Shown piece after piece: positions 1-7,309 of a DNA stretch of 12,503 bases. The translations under genes were made by a program, and so were the position numbers. The first letter of the stretch is position 1. Every line of letters starts with the position of its first letter. The notes beneath the pieces were generated by a model. It saw nothing but the letters and a program-made list of their open reading frames with translations, ran no database searches and was not told where the DNA came from. Origin of the DNA: Tardiphaga sp. (GTDB taxonomy: Bacteria; Pseudomonadota; Alphaproteobacteria; Rhizobiales; Xanthobacteraceae); the NCBI GenBank assembly GCA_014377915.1, contig JACMOT010000057.1:1-12503 (forward strand), given 5' to 3'.

Positions 1-615
1 CCGCAATATCTGGTGCTGACCGCCGAGGATTTGAAAGACCTCGGCATGGAAGGCGCCAAATATGTCTGCTCGCCGCCGCCGCGCGATCTGGCCTCGCAGC
101 AGGCGTGGTGGGAGGGGCTGCAGCAGGGCGTGTTCACGCTGTTCTCGTCGGACCACTGCCCGTTCCGCTACGACGACATCCAGGGCAAGCAGCCGCCGAA
201 CGCGCGCAGCAGCTTCCGCTGGATCCCGAACGGCATTCCCGGCATCGAGACGCGGCTGCCGATCCTGTTCTCGGAGGGCGTCAGCCGTGGCCGCATTACG
301 CTGAACCAGTTCGTGGCGCTGACTTCGACCAACCATGCCAGGACCTATGGCCTCGCCGGCAAGGGCTCGATCGCGATCGGCTATGACGCCGACATCGCGC
401 TGTGGGATCCGGCGCGCAAGGCGACTTTGTCGCAAGCCGGCCTGCACCACGGCGCGGACTACACGCCCTATGAGGGCATCGAGATCACCGGCTGGCCGGT
501 CGCCACGCTACTGTGCGGCCGCTTCATCGTCCGCGACGGCGCGCTCGTGGGCGGCACGTCGGGACGTTATGTCAGCCGCGGCAGCGCAGGGGCACCGCAA
601 AACGGTGTGTCGTAG
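1..615 (+). CDS. hydA: Dihydropyrimidinase / D-hydantoinase, C-terminal part (5' end outside window)
   Basis: Cyclic-amide hydrolase of the amidohydrolase superfamily. Family members open dihydropyrimidines or hydantoins to N-carbamoyl amino acids in the cytoplasm. The reading frame is open from base 1 and ends at TAG 613-615, giving 204 visible residues of a protein usually about 460-490 long. Family landmarks appear in order: PQYL near the left edge, YVCSPPPRD at visible residues 21-29, SSDHCPF with the metal-binding Asp at visible residue 51, and NGIPGIETR at 78-86, which contributes to the substrate pocket. The sequence then runs into the C-terminal beta-sandwich (GYDADIALWDP). The last 20 or so residues are Gly/Ser-rich and look like a variable tail. 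The gene converges on the large minus-strand catabolic cluster, from which an IS30 remnant separates it. Exact substrate (dihydrouracil, hydantoin or another cyclic amide) is not resolvable. The family assignment is firm. Confidence 0.93.
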   Translation, partial: PQYLVLTAEDLKDLGMEGAKYVCSPPPRDLASQQAWWEGLQQGVFTLFSSDHCPFRYDDIQGKQPPNARSSFRWIPNGIPGIETRLPILFSEGVSRGRITLNQFVALTSTNHARTYGLAGKGSIAIGYDADIALWDPARKATLSQAGLHHGADYTPYEGIEITGWPVATLLCGRFIVRDGALVGGTSGRYVSRGSAGAPQNGVS

Positions 616-717
616 CAGAGGATGATGGGATGATGCGGGGCGGTCGCCTGGCAAGAGGCCTCGCGGGGAAGTACCGCAGATGGCAGGCCGAACCGGGCCC
701 TGACCTTGCTTATTTAC

Positions 718-738
718 TTTCAAACCAATGGTTTGAAA
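718..738. promoter_or_regulatory. Perfect 21-bp palindrome, possible operator of unknown regulator
   Basis: Two 10-base arms, TTTCAAACCA and TGGTTTGAAA, are exact reverse complements around a single central A. The site lies about 100 bases after the dihydropyrimidinase stop codon and left of the IS30 remnant, in non-coding DNA. A perfect dyad of this length with a one-base centre fits binding by a dimeric regulator (TetR-, GntR- or LacI-like). No T-run follows it on either strand, so a terminator is unlikely. Its present target gene is not evident, and it may be left over from a promoter disrupted by the insertion. The symmetry is seen directly; the function is inferred. Confidence 0.4.
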
Positions 739-868
739 TGGGTGTGGTGCCCAGGAAAGGATTGTCGGTCCAGGGCAGTAAATCCAGCAAATTCAACCGC
801 TTAGTCGACCCGCTAATCCGTCCTTTGTACCGATCAATTGTGCCACTGTCGAGATCTCTTCGAGCGCT

Positions 869-1634
869 AAGCGTTGCGATGTAGCTGTTCCCTGACCCGC
901 CGATCAAGTCGCCTTCCTAATGGCCAGGGACCGCACGGTCTTCAACAGACGGCGGCCGTTCGCTGATGGATATAGCGTTCTTGATCTGCCCGAGTCCGCT
1001 GCGTTTCATGGTGGCGTGACAGGAGGGGCGGACTGTGCGTCTCGCTCTCAGATAATCAAGAAGCTCCTTTTTTAGAATACCGCGCGCCTGGATGAACAGG
1101 CTGCGATAGATCGTCTCGTGTGACACCTGCTTTTTCAGACTCCTTCGGATAGGTGCGTTTTAGCCAGCCGGCAATCTGCTCTGGTGACCATTGCCGCCGC
1201 AGCAACGCCGATACTGTGAGCCTCAGGAACGGACGGCAAGCCAGCTTAAAAAGCTTCGGGCGCCGCTCCCGATCCCAAGCGGCCTGATCGGCCCCCGTAG
1301 ACCGACAGCGATCGGCCCCGCCATTGCGCTGTATCTCACGGCTGATGGTTGACGGCGATCGTCCCAGATGGTGAGCGATAGAGCGCAACGAACGGCGCAT
1401 GCTGAGCCATCGAGAGATCTCCTCTCGGTCAGGGAGGCTGAGCGCTTGTTTGGCACGGTGTCGATCAGGCGGACGGATACCGCCTGTTGACGAAATGACC
1501 GAGAAGACCGATGAAGACTCCCGGTCAAACCGGCGTCCGATCGAACTCATCGCCTCGCCGGCCTGCCAGCGATCCCAGATTTCAGACCGCTGGGCGGCCC
1601 AGTAATAAATGCGACGCCTCTGTTTCATGCCCAC
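869..1634 (-). pseudogene. IS30-family transposase, frameshifted and truncated
   Basis: Read on the minus strand from a GTG at 1634 or ATG at 1628, the first frame shows the IS30 N-terminal region: LSLPDREEISRWL and the helix-turn-helix segment LGRSPSTISREIQRNGG, then ADQAAWDRERRPK and the conserved QWSPEQIAGWLKRTYP. The frame is lost at the five-T run 1131-1135 (five A on the coding strand). Removing one base there restores the expected continuation SHETIYRSLFIQARG and, further on, SISERP-SVEDRAVPGH. The next codon is TAG (917-919) where the family has the Trp of PGHWEGD. Beyond it, EGDLIGGSGNSYIATL is still readable to about 869 before similarity stops. Most of the DDE catalytic core is missing. 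Three independent lesions make a functional product very unlikely. Confidence 0.85.
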
Positions 1635-1680
1635 ACTCCATCCTTGCTAGAAGATTGGAGTGTCGAGCTGACCGGTTGAA
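869..1680 (-). mobile_element. IS30-family insertion sequence remnant
   Basis: The segment holds the N-terminal half of an IS30-type transposase reading leftward, plus its upstream leader. Immediately upstream of the transposase start is an inverted pair, ACACTCCA at 1633-1640 and TGGAGTGT at 1656-1663, likely part of the element end region. Transposase similarity stops abruptly near 869, before the catalytic C-terminal half, and no matching terminal repeat or target duplication is visible on the left. The element is therefore a truncated, immobile relic between the dihydropyrimidinase gene and the end of the catabolic cluster. The right boundary near 1680 is approximate, because the outer repeat could not be paired. 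Confidence 0.7.
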
Positions 1681-1749
1681 CCCGCCACCACAAACGGTCA
1701 TCCCATGTCGCTCCGCCAACTGCGCTGAAGCAGCAATTAGACGCATGGA

Positions 1750-2742
1750 TCACAGACCAAATATCCGCGCGGCGGTCGCGCCCAGAACGAGATCACGCCG
1801 CGCAGCATCGAGGCCGGTGCAACGCTCGACCAGCCCGACGGGATCCTCGTCGCCCATGTCGAACGGATAGTCCGAGCCGAGCATCACGCGTTCGGCGCCG
1901 GCCAGGGCGACGAGCGCCTGCACTTCGACCGGATTGAACAGGCACGTGTCGAACCACATGCGCCGCATGTAGCTGGATGGCGCGTCGGCGCAAAGCCGAT
2001 GCACCTCGGGACGCACCTTCCAGGCGTGCTCGATCCGCCCGAGATAGGACGGGAAATAGCCGCCGCCATGAGCGACGATCACCTTCAGGTCGGGATGGCG
2101 ATCGAGGATGCCGCCGAAGATCAGATGGTTGATGGCGATCACTTCCTCGAGCGGCTGGCCGACCGTATTGACCATGAAGTACGCGCTAAGCCGCGCGCCA
2201 TCCGAGAAACCAAGAGGATGGATGAACATCGGCACGCCGAGCTTTGCCACCCGCGCCCACACCGGGTCGAAGGCCGCGTCCGACAACTCGCGAGCAACGA
2301 CCCGGGAGTCGATCTGGAACCCGCGCAGCCCAAGGTGCTCGACGGCGCGCGTCGCTTCGTCGACGGCGCGATCCGGCGCCGACAGCGGCAGCGTCCCCAT
2401 GCCGGCGAAGCGCGCCGGCGCGGCGGCGACCATCGCGGCGATATGGTTGTTCTGCGCCACCGACAGCGCGGTGAGCAGTTCCGGCTCCGCCCAATAGTGC
2501 TGCTGCGCCGGCGCCGGCGCGATCACCTGCATATCGACGCGCATCCGCGCCATGTCGGCGAGCCGCTGCTCGACGCTGTTGAGCTTCAAGGCGGTGCGCA
2601 GCTTGTTGCCGGCGTCGGTCTCGCGGCTCTCGGGCGACATGTCGCGTCGATAGGGATTGGTCACGGGATCGTAGAGGCCGTGCACCAGCTCCTCCGCAGC
2701 CTTCGAAAAGGTGTGGGTGTGCATGTCGATGATGCGGGTCAT
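1750..2742 (-). CDS. ACMSD-like amidohydrolase (amidohydrolase-2 family)
   Basis: A 330-residue TIM-barrel metal-dependent hydrolase or decarboxylase of the amidohydrolase-related (PF04909) family, which includes 2-amino-3-carboxymuconate-6-semialdehyde decarboxylase and resorcylate-type decarboxylases. Visible metal ligands are the N-terminal HxH (His8, His10 in DMHTHTF), His175 in FIHPLGF, His225 in VAHGGGYFPS and Asp291 in MLGSDYPFDMG, so the active site is intact. No signal peptide is present, so the protein is cytoplasmic. It is the last gene of the cluster, starting 63 bases after the oxidoreductase stop with a weak GAAGG ribosome site nine bases before ATG. The IS30 relic follows its stop directly. 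Family knowledge suggests non-oxidative decarboxylation or hydrolysis of an unsaturated or aromatic acid intermediate. Which reaction applies cannot be decided here. Confidence 0.88.
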   Translation of the reverse strand: MTRIIDMHTHTFSKAAEELVHGLYDPVTNPYRRDMSPESRETDAGNKLRTALKLNSVEQRLADMARMRVDMQVIAPAPAQQHYWAEPELLTALSVAQNNHIAAMVAAAPARFAGMGTLPLSAPDRAVDEATRAVEHLGLRGFQIDSRVVARELSDAAFDPVWARVAKLGVPMFIHPLGFSDGARLSAYFMVNTVGQPLEEVIAINHLIFGGILDRHPDLKVIVAHGGGYFPSYLGRIEHAWKVRPEVHRLCADAPSSYMRRMWFDTCLFNPVEVQALVALAGAERVMLGSDYPFDMGDEDPVGLVERCTGLDAARRDLVLGATAARIFGL

Positions 2743-2805
2743 GGCGTAGCGCCTTCACTAATTTGAGAATTTTTCGCCTGCCGATGCGGCGACGCGCCGA
2801 AGGAT

Positions 2806-3954
2806 TCAGGACAGCGTCGGCAGATCGATCCAGCGGCGCTCGGCGTCGCTGCGGTAGCAGGCTTCCGCGAGTTGCACGCCCTTGGCGCCGGCCAGCAGCG
2901 GCGACGGGAACGGCGCGCCTTCGACGACGTGTCGAAGAAACAGCTCCCAGCCGCAACGATAGCTGTTCTTGTAGATGTCGACGTCGGGCACTTCCTGCCA
3001 CTGCGCGTCGAAGTCCGTCCCTTGCAGCACGTCGACGTTCCAGGGCGGCTTCGGGGTGCTCGCCAGCGGCTGGATGAAGCAGCGGTGCAACGTCGTCACC
3101 GCCGAGCCCTGCGTGCCGTCGATCTGCACGGTCAGCATGTCGTCGCGCCGGACGCGCGAGGCCCAGGAGCTGTTCACCTGTGCAAGAATGCCGCCTTCGA
3201 TCTGGAAGGTGGCGAACACCTCGTCCTCCACATCGACGTCGTATGCTTCGCCGCGCTCGTCGCGGCGCCGCGGGATCTTTGTGGTCTTACGACAGGACAC
3301 CGCTTCGATATTGCCGACGATCCCCTCGAGAATGTAGCGCCAGTGCGGAAACATATCGAGGATCAGCCCGCCGCCCTCGCGCTTCTTGTAGTTCCAGCTC
3401 GAACGCTGCGACGGATAGAGATCGCCGTCGAACACCCACCAGCCAAATTCAAGGCGCACTGACAGGATTCGGCCGAAGAAGCCTGCGTCGCGCACCTTGC
3501 GCAGCTTGTGGAAGCCGGGGAGGAACACCTTGTCCTGCACCACGCCGTGCTTAACAGCCGCCGCATTGGCGGCCCGGTACAGCTCCAGCGCGTCCTCGGC
3601 AGACCCGGCGATCGGCTTTTCAAGGTAGATATGTTTGCCGGCCGCGATGGCGCGCTTGGCCCGTTCGACGCGGCCCGCGGTCACCGCGACATCGAAATAG
3701 ATCTCGACCGCGGGATCGGCCAGGCTGGCCTCGACGTCGGTGGACCACGGCAGCCCTCCATGCGCCGACGCAAGCGCCGCGAGCTTGTCGGCGTTGCGGC
3801 CGAGCAGCACGGGCTCCGGCACCAGCCGTTCACCGTTCTTCAGTGAAAGGCCGCCTTCGTTGCGGATCGCCAGCAGCGAGCGGATCAGGTGCTGGTTCTG
3901 GCCGAGGCGTCCGGTGACGCCGTCCATCAGAATGCGGATCGATCTGGTTGCCAT
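2806..3954 (-). CDS. Gfo/Idh/MocA-family oxidoreductase
   Basis: A 382-residue NAD(P)-dependent dehydrogenase of the Gfo/Idh/MocA family. The Rossmann domain begins with RILMDGVTGRLG at residues 7-18, a GxxGxxG variant of the usual glycine motif. The family-defining EKP motif is at 112-114, with the presumed catalytic Lys113, in HIYLEKPIAGS. The C-terminal alpha/beta domain has GGGLILDMFPHW (195-205), whose Asp200 and His204 match the usual D-x3-H active-site pair. The start is supported by GAGGA six bases before ATG. That ribosome site overlaps the stop of the upstream amidohydrolase, with a nine-base intergenic gap. In this cluster the enzyme probably oxidises a hydroxyl, or reduces a carbonyl or imine, of a pathway intermediate. 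Family members acting on sugars or cyclitols are common, so a sugar-like substrate remains possible. Confidence 0.9.
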   Translation of the reverse strand: MATRSIRILMDGVTGRLGQNQHLIRSLLAIRNEGGLSLKNGERLVPEPVLLGRNADKLAALASAHGGLPWSTDVEASLADPAVEIYFDVAVTAGRVERAKRAIAAGKHIYLEKPIAGSAEDALELYRAANAAAVKHGVVQDKVFLPGFHKLRKVRDAGFFGRILSVRLEFGWWVFDGDLYPSQRSSWNYKKREGGGLILDMFPHWRYILEGIVGNIEAVSCRKTTKIPRRRDERGEAYDVDVEDEVFATFQIEGGILAQVNSSWASRVRRDDMLTVQIDGTQGSAVTTLHRCFIQPLASTPKPPWNVDVLQGTDFDAQWQEVPDVDIYKNSYRCGWELFLRHVVEGAPFPSPLLAGAKGVQLAEACYRSDAERRWIDLPTLS

Positions 3955-3963
3955 TGTGCGTCC

Positions 3964-5190
3964 TCAGGCCGGATGATGTAGTTCGGCGCGAAGACGCGTC
4001 AGTGTCCGCTTGCCGTTCTTGAACGCCGCGAGCGGCTGGCGCAGTTCGGCGACGGCGTGCCGGGTATCCTCGGCGTCGATGATGACGACATCGGCCGGGT
4101 TGCCCGCCGCAATGCCGTAGTCCTTCAGGTTCATCAGACGGGCGGAGCGGTTGGTGATCATCTCGAAGCATTCCGCAATTCGCTCCGCCTGCCCGATCTG
4201 CAGGACGTTGGCCTGCAGGTTCGCCATCCGCAGCAACGAGCCGTCGCCGAACGGGGTGAACGGATTCATGACGTTGTTGGTCGAGAGCGTGCAGTTGCAC
4301 CCCTGTTCGACGAATAGGTTGGCGTCCACCAGCCCGCGCTTGACGTTGTAATCCTGGTCGCGGCCCATCAGGAACAAATCGGTCGCCGGCAGGATCGTCA
4401 CGGCAACGCCAGCGTCGCCGAGGCGCTTGGCCATCGCCTTCTGCTCGTCGGGCGGCATGGTCGAGAGTTTCGTGGCATGGCCGATCGCGACGCGACCGCC
4501 GAGCCCGTATTGTTTGGTCAGTTCGCAGATCAGGATCGCGTCGGGATCGTCGGGCGTGTTGCCGAAGTCGACATGCATGTCGACTTCGGCATCGTATTCG
4601 CGGGCGAGTTCGAACACCCGCCGCAACTGACCGGCGTGATCGGTATCGTAGCCGGGCGCCGCGCCGATGGCACGCGCGCCGCGCTTCAGGCCCTCGACCA
4701 GCAATTCGTCGGTGCCGGGGTTGTTGGTCAATCCCTCCTGAGGGAATATGCAGAGCTCGATGTCGATCGCCCATTTGTATTCTTCGACCAGCGCCTGCAC
4801 GCCCTCGAAGCCGCGCATGCCGACGCCGGGATCGACCTCGACATGGGTCCGCATCCGTGTCGTGCCGTTCTTCAGGCAGGCCTCGAGCGTCGCCTTGGCG
4901 CGGGTGTAGACGTCCTCGACCGTAAAGGTCTTCTTGACGTCCTTGACGCGCACCACCGCATCCGCCATGCGGCGCGTTTCGGGCGCGCAGCGATCGATGA
5001 TGCGAGACTTGTCGAGATGGATATGGGTCTCGATGAAGCCGGCGCAGCACAGGCAGCCACCAGCGTCATGCGACGGCGCATCGCAGACGAGGCCGCCTTC
5101 GACGGCCTGAATGCGCCCCTTGGCAAAACCGATATCGACCAGGCCGTCCCGGCCGGCGAGGCGGGCATTTCTAATGACGTAGTCGATCAT
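3964..5190 (-). CDS. Cytosine-deaminase-like amidohydrolase with altered active site
   Basis: A 408-residue cytoplasmic amidohydrolase resembling CodA/AtzC-type deaminases. Alignable landmarks are FIETHIHLDKS (His56, His58), the FPQEG segment near 149-153, DMHVDFG with His206, the GHAT segment with His238, and LNLKDYGIAAGNPADVVI near 353-370. Two key positions differ from E. coli CodA as I recall it: the catalytic Glu of HCDE is Phe209 here, and the metal-binding Asp of GHDD aligns with Asn305 of STNNVMNPF. A cytosine deaminase label would therefore be unsafe, and a different C-N hydrolysis is more likely. The start is set by ATGA overlap with the upstream deacetylase stop at 5187-5190. An open frame continues upstream to 5478 but lies wholly within that gene and shows no family similarity. 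Short spacing to the next gene supports co-transcription. Confidence 0.88.
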   Translation of the reverse strand: MIDYVIRNARLAGRDGLVDIGFAKGRIQAVEGGLVCDAPSHDAGGCLCCAGFIETHIHLDKSRIIDRCAPETRRMADAVVRVKDVKKTFTVEDVYTRAKATLEACLKNGTTRMRTHVEVDPGVGMRGFEGVQALVEEYKWAIDIELCIFPQEGLTNNPGTDELLVEGLKRGARAIGAAPGYDTDHAGQLRRVFELAREYDAEVDMHVDFGNTPDDPDAILICELTKQYGLGGRVAIGHATKLSTMPPDEQKAMAKRLGDAGVAVTILPATDLFLMGRDQDYNVKRGLVDANLFVEQGCNCTLSTNNVMNPFTPFGDGSLLRMANLQANVLQIGQAERIAECFEMITNRSARLMNLKDYGIAAGNPADVVIIDAEDTRHAVAELRQPLAAFKNGKRTLTRLRAELHHPA

Positions 5191-6074
5191 TTCAGGCCTG
5201 CTTCTGCTGCGGCGTAGGCTTCGGCGACTTCGGTGCCGGTCGCGAACCACACGTTGGGAAATTTGCGCACCTCGTGGATGAACTGGCGGAGCGCGGCGAT
5301 GCGCGAAGGCCGCCCGGATATCTGCGGGTGCATGACGACGTCGACGAGCCCGCCCCAGCGGTAGATCTCGCGGAATTCGTCGAGCCAGATCTCGAGCACG
5401 TGGCTGTTGGGCATGATCGGCCGGGGATTTTTGATCGAGAACAGCGCATAGGGCGCGTCGTCGATCGACCAGTGCCACGGAATCTCGATCGGACCGGGCG
5501 TGCCGTCGGCGAGTTCGTGGCGATAGGGCACGATGCCGTCCATCAGGGTGGAATCGTAGAGAAAGCCGTTCTCATGCAGAAGTCGGATCATGTTCGGACT
5601 GGTCTCGCCGCCCGGCGATCGATAGCCTTTCGGCTTGACGCCGGAGACCTCCTGCATTGCCGCAAGACCCTTCTCCATCGCCTCGCGCTCTTTGTCGGGA
5701 TAGTCGGGGTCGATCCATTCATGCAGATAGCCATGATGACCGAGCTCGTGGCCGTCTTTGAGAATGCGTTCGACGGCTCCGGGATAGCGCTGCACGGTCC
5801 AGCCTGGCGTAAAGAACGTTGCCTTGATCTGCTCCTCGGCCATCAGGTCCATCACCTTGTGGACGCCAACCCGCCCGCCATAGATTCCCTGACTCAGAAT
5901 GCCCGGCCGGCGCGCGTTTTCCGGATCGCGCGAAAACCACAACGTCTCGGCGTCGAAATCAAAGGTGAGCATGACGGCGCAGCGCGCGCCGTTCGGCCAC
6001 GGAAACGGTTTGTCCATCTGCGAGAACGGGCGCTCGGAAATCGGCTGCGGGGGGATTGGAATTTCAGGATGCAT
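5187..6074 (-). CDS. Polysaccharide-deacetylase-family (NodB/PuuE-like) hydrolase
   Basis: A 295-residue NodB-homology domain protein. TFDFD near residues 37-41 carries the metal/catalytic Asp pair, GHHGYLHE near 112-119 the H-x4-H metal ligands (His113, His118), RSPGG near 152-156 the third motif, and VVMHPQISGR near 247-256 the His of the last motif. There is no signal peptide or membrane segment, unlike cell-wall or chitin deacetylases. It fits the cytoplasmic PuuE (metal-independent allantoinase)-like group, which acts on small ureides, amides or imides. I chose ATG 6074 because GAGG sits seven bases before it. The TTG six bases further upstream would leave only one base between GAGG and the start. 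The stop overlaps the next gene's ATG, indicating translational coupling. The likely role is cyclic amide or N-acyl hydrolysis in the pathway; the substrate is unknown. Confidence 0.87.
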   Translation of the reverse strand: MHPEIPIPPQPISERPFSQMDKPFPWPNGARCAVMLTFDFDAETLWFSRDPENARRPGILSQGIYGGRVGVHKVMDLMAEEQIKATFFTPGWTVQRYPGAVERILKDGHELGHHGYLHEWIDPDYPDKEREAMEKGLAAMQEVSGVKPKGYRSPGGETSPNMIRLLHENGFLYDSTLMDGIVPYRHELADGTPGPIEIPWHWSIDDAPYALFSIKNPRPIMPNSHVLEIWLDEFREIYRWGGLVDVVMHPQISGRPSRIAALRQFIHEVRKFPNVWFATGTEVAEAYAAAEAGLK

Positions 6075-6127
6075 GGTCAAGCCTCATCGATGGGAGATGC
6101 AGCGTCGTATCGGCTGAATGTCGCGGA

Positions 6128-7309
6128 CTACATCACCTCGCGCTCGATGCGACGGGCATAGCTGGGTGCGAATTTGCCGTCGAAGGCATCCATCACCCAG
6201 TCGGCGAGCCACGGGATGAGATGCTGCATGACGCCGCCGAGAGGATGAAACTCGTCGTGGAACAGCCACATCTCCTTAGGCCCCACGACTTCGTCGTAGA
6301 AACGATCGGCGCCTTCCACCGGGCAGAGATAGTCGTTCTCGCCTTGCGTGATCAGCGTCGGGCAGGTCAGCTTGGCGCCGATACCAGCCAAGCCCATGGT
6401 CGCCGCCATCTTGTCGAATGTCGCTTCGTCCGAAATGCCGGACATGTACATGTAGGTCGATTTGAAGCTCGGCGGCGCCAGCTCGAAGATCGCGTTCATC
6501 GAATAGAGGATGCCCATGATCCCGGCATTGACCTTGATGCGGCTGTCATTGGCGGCGAGCTGCGGCGCCCAGTAGGAACCGAAGCTGGCGCCCGATACGC
6601 CGAGACGGCTGGCGTCGATCTCCGGACGCTTTTCGAGATAATCCAGCGCGGCCTTGCCGGCCTTGATGTACTTCTCGTCGGTGACGGTGCAGCCCTTGAC
6701 GCGGGTCTCGCCCTGCCCTGGGCCGTCGAGCGTCAACATGGCGATGCCGCGGCGCGCGAACGGGTTGTTCTCCGCGTTCGGGAATTCCTCCTTGAACATG
6801 TCCATGCCCGGAAAGAACAAGAGCGCCGGCACCTTGCCGATGCGGTTCGGCGGCAGATGCAGTACGGCGTAGACCTTCTCGCCCTCGATATCGAGCACGA
6901 CGCGCTCGATCAAGCCGTCCGCATGGCGGATCAACCCTTCGAAGCATTCGACGCACTTGTCGTACATCGCACGCTTGACGTCGGCGTCGCGGTTGATCGA
7001 CCACTGACCGCGACCGTAATAGATCGAGGCGCGATAGTAGAAATCGCGCGCTGAGATCTTGTGACCGCGGGACTCGGCGTCCTTCGCCATGTCCTCGAGC
7101 TGGCTCGCAGTATGCGCCCATTCGCGGGCGTTCTGCCGGAAGGTCTTAACGCGGGCCATCGTGCGCTCGACTTCGGCGTAGCGATAGCCGCGCTCGAGCC
7201 GGAAACCCAGCGCGCCGGGAAACAGCAGGTCGTGACCGGCGATCCGGAACAACTGGTCCATGACCCATTGCTGGCCGCCGCGGCGGATCATCGTCGGGGG
7301 CTGCGCCAT
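6128..7309 (-). CDS. Alpha/beta hydrolase, FrsA/DUF1100-like (dihydroxypseudooxynicotine hydrolase type)
   Basis: A 393-residue cytoplasmic alpha/beta hydrolase with a long helical N-terminal cap (about residues 1-135) before the catalytic core. The nucleophile motif is GASFG (Ser242). The acid is probably Asp326 in TQGENDYLCP and the base His355 in DEFHPLGG. The oxyanion region LLFFPGMDMFKEE (about 163-175) and the LDGPGQGET loop are characteristic of this family. Known relatives include 2,6-dihydroxypseudooxynicotine hydrolase of nicotine catabolism, a C-C bond hydrolase, and other FrsA-like esterases. ATG 7309 overlaps the upstream stop by one base (TGATG), with GGAGA seven bases before it. 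The next gene follows after about 53 bases. In this cluster it would suit cleavage of a C-C or ester bond in an opened-ring intermediate, which is inference. Confidence 0.87.
   Translation of the reverse strand: MAQPPTMIRRGGQQWVMDQLFRIAGHDLLFPGALGFRLERGYRYAEVERTMARVKTFRQNAREWAHTASQLEDMAKDAESRGHKISARDFYYRASIYYGRGQWSINRDADVKRAMYDKCVECFEGLIRHADGLIERVVLDIEGEKVYAVLHLPPNRIGKVPALLFFPGMDMFKEEFPNAENNPFARRGIAMLTLDGPGQGETRVKGCTVTDEKYIKAGKAALDYLEKRPEIDASRLGVSGASFGSYWAPQLAANDSRIKVNAGIMGILYSMNAIFELAPPSFKSTYMYMSGISDEATFDKMAATMGLAGIGAKLTCPTLITQGENDYLCPVEGADRFYDEVVGPKEMWLFHDEFHPLGGVMQHLIPWLADWVMDAFDGKFAPSYARRIEREVM

Noticed and set aside
593..607. Stem CACCG/CGGTG at the end of the dihydropyrimidinase gene, considered as a terminator
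   Set aside because: It lies inside the coding region before the stop codon, the stem has five pairs, and no T-run follows.
1129..1140. Programmed frameshift in the IS30 transposase at the A-run
   Set aside because: The run has five A, not the six of an A-AAA-AAG slippery site, and the shift needed is +1, not -1. The downstream nonsense codon and truncation also point to simple decay.
2787..2799. Hairpin CGGCG-ACG-CGCCG between the oxidoreductase and ACMSD-like genes, considered as a terminator
   Set aside because: The five-base stem is short, and the nearby T-run lies on the plus strand, the wrong orientation for minus-strand transcription. The last gene probably remains in the operon.
5191..5478. 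In-frame N-terminal extension of the deaminase-like amidohydrolase (about 96 extra residues)
   Set aside because: It lies completely inside the deacetylase gene in another frame, is Arg-rich with no family similarity, and the ATGA overlap gives a natural start at 5190.
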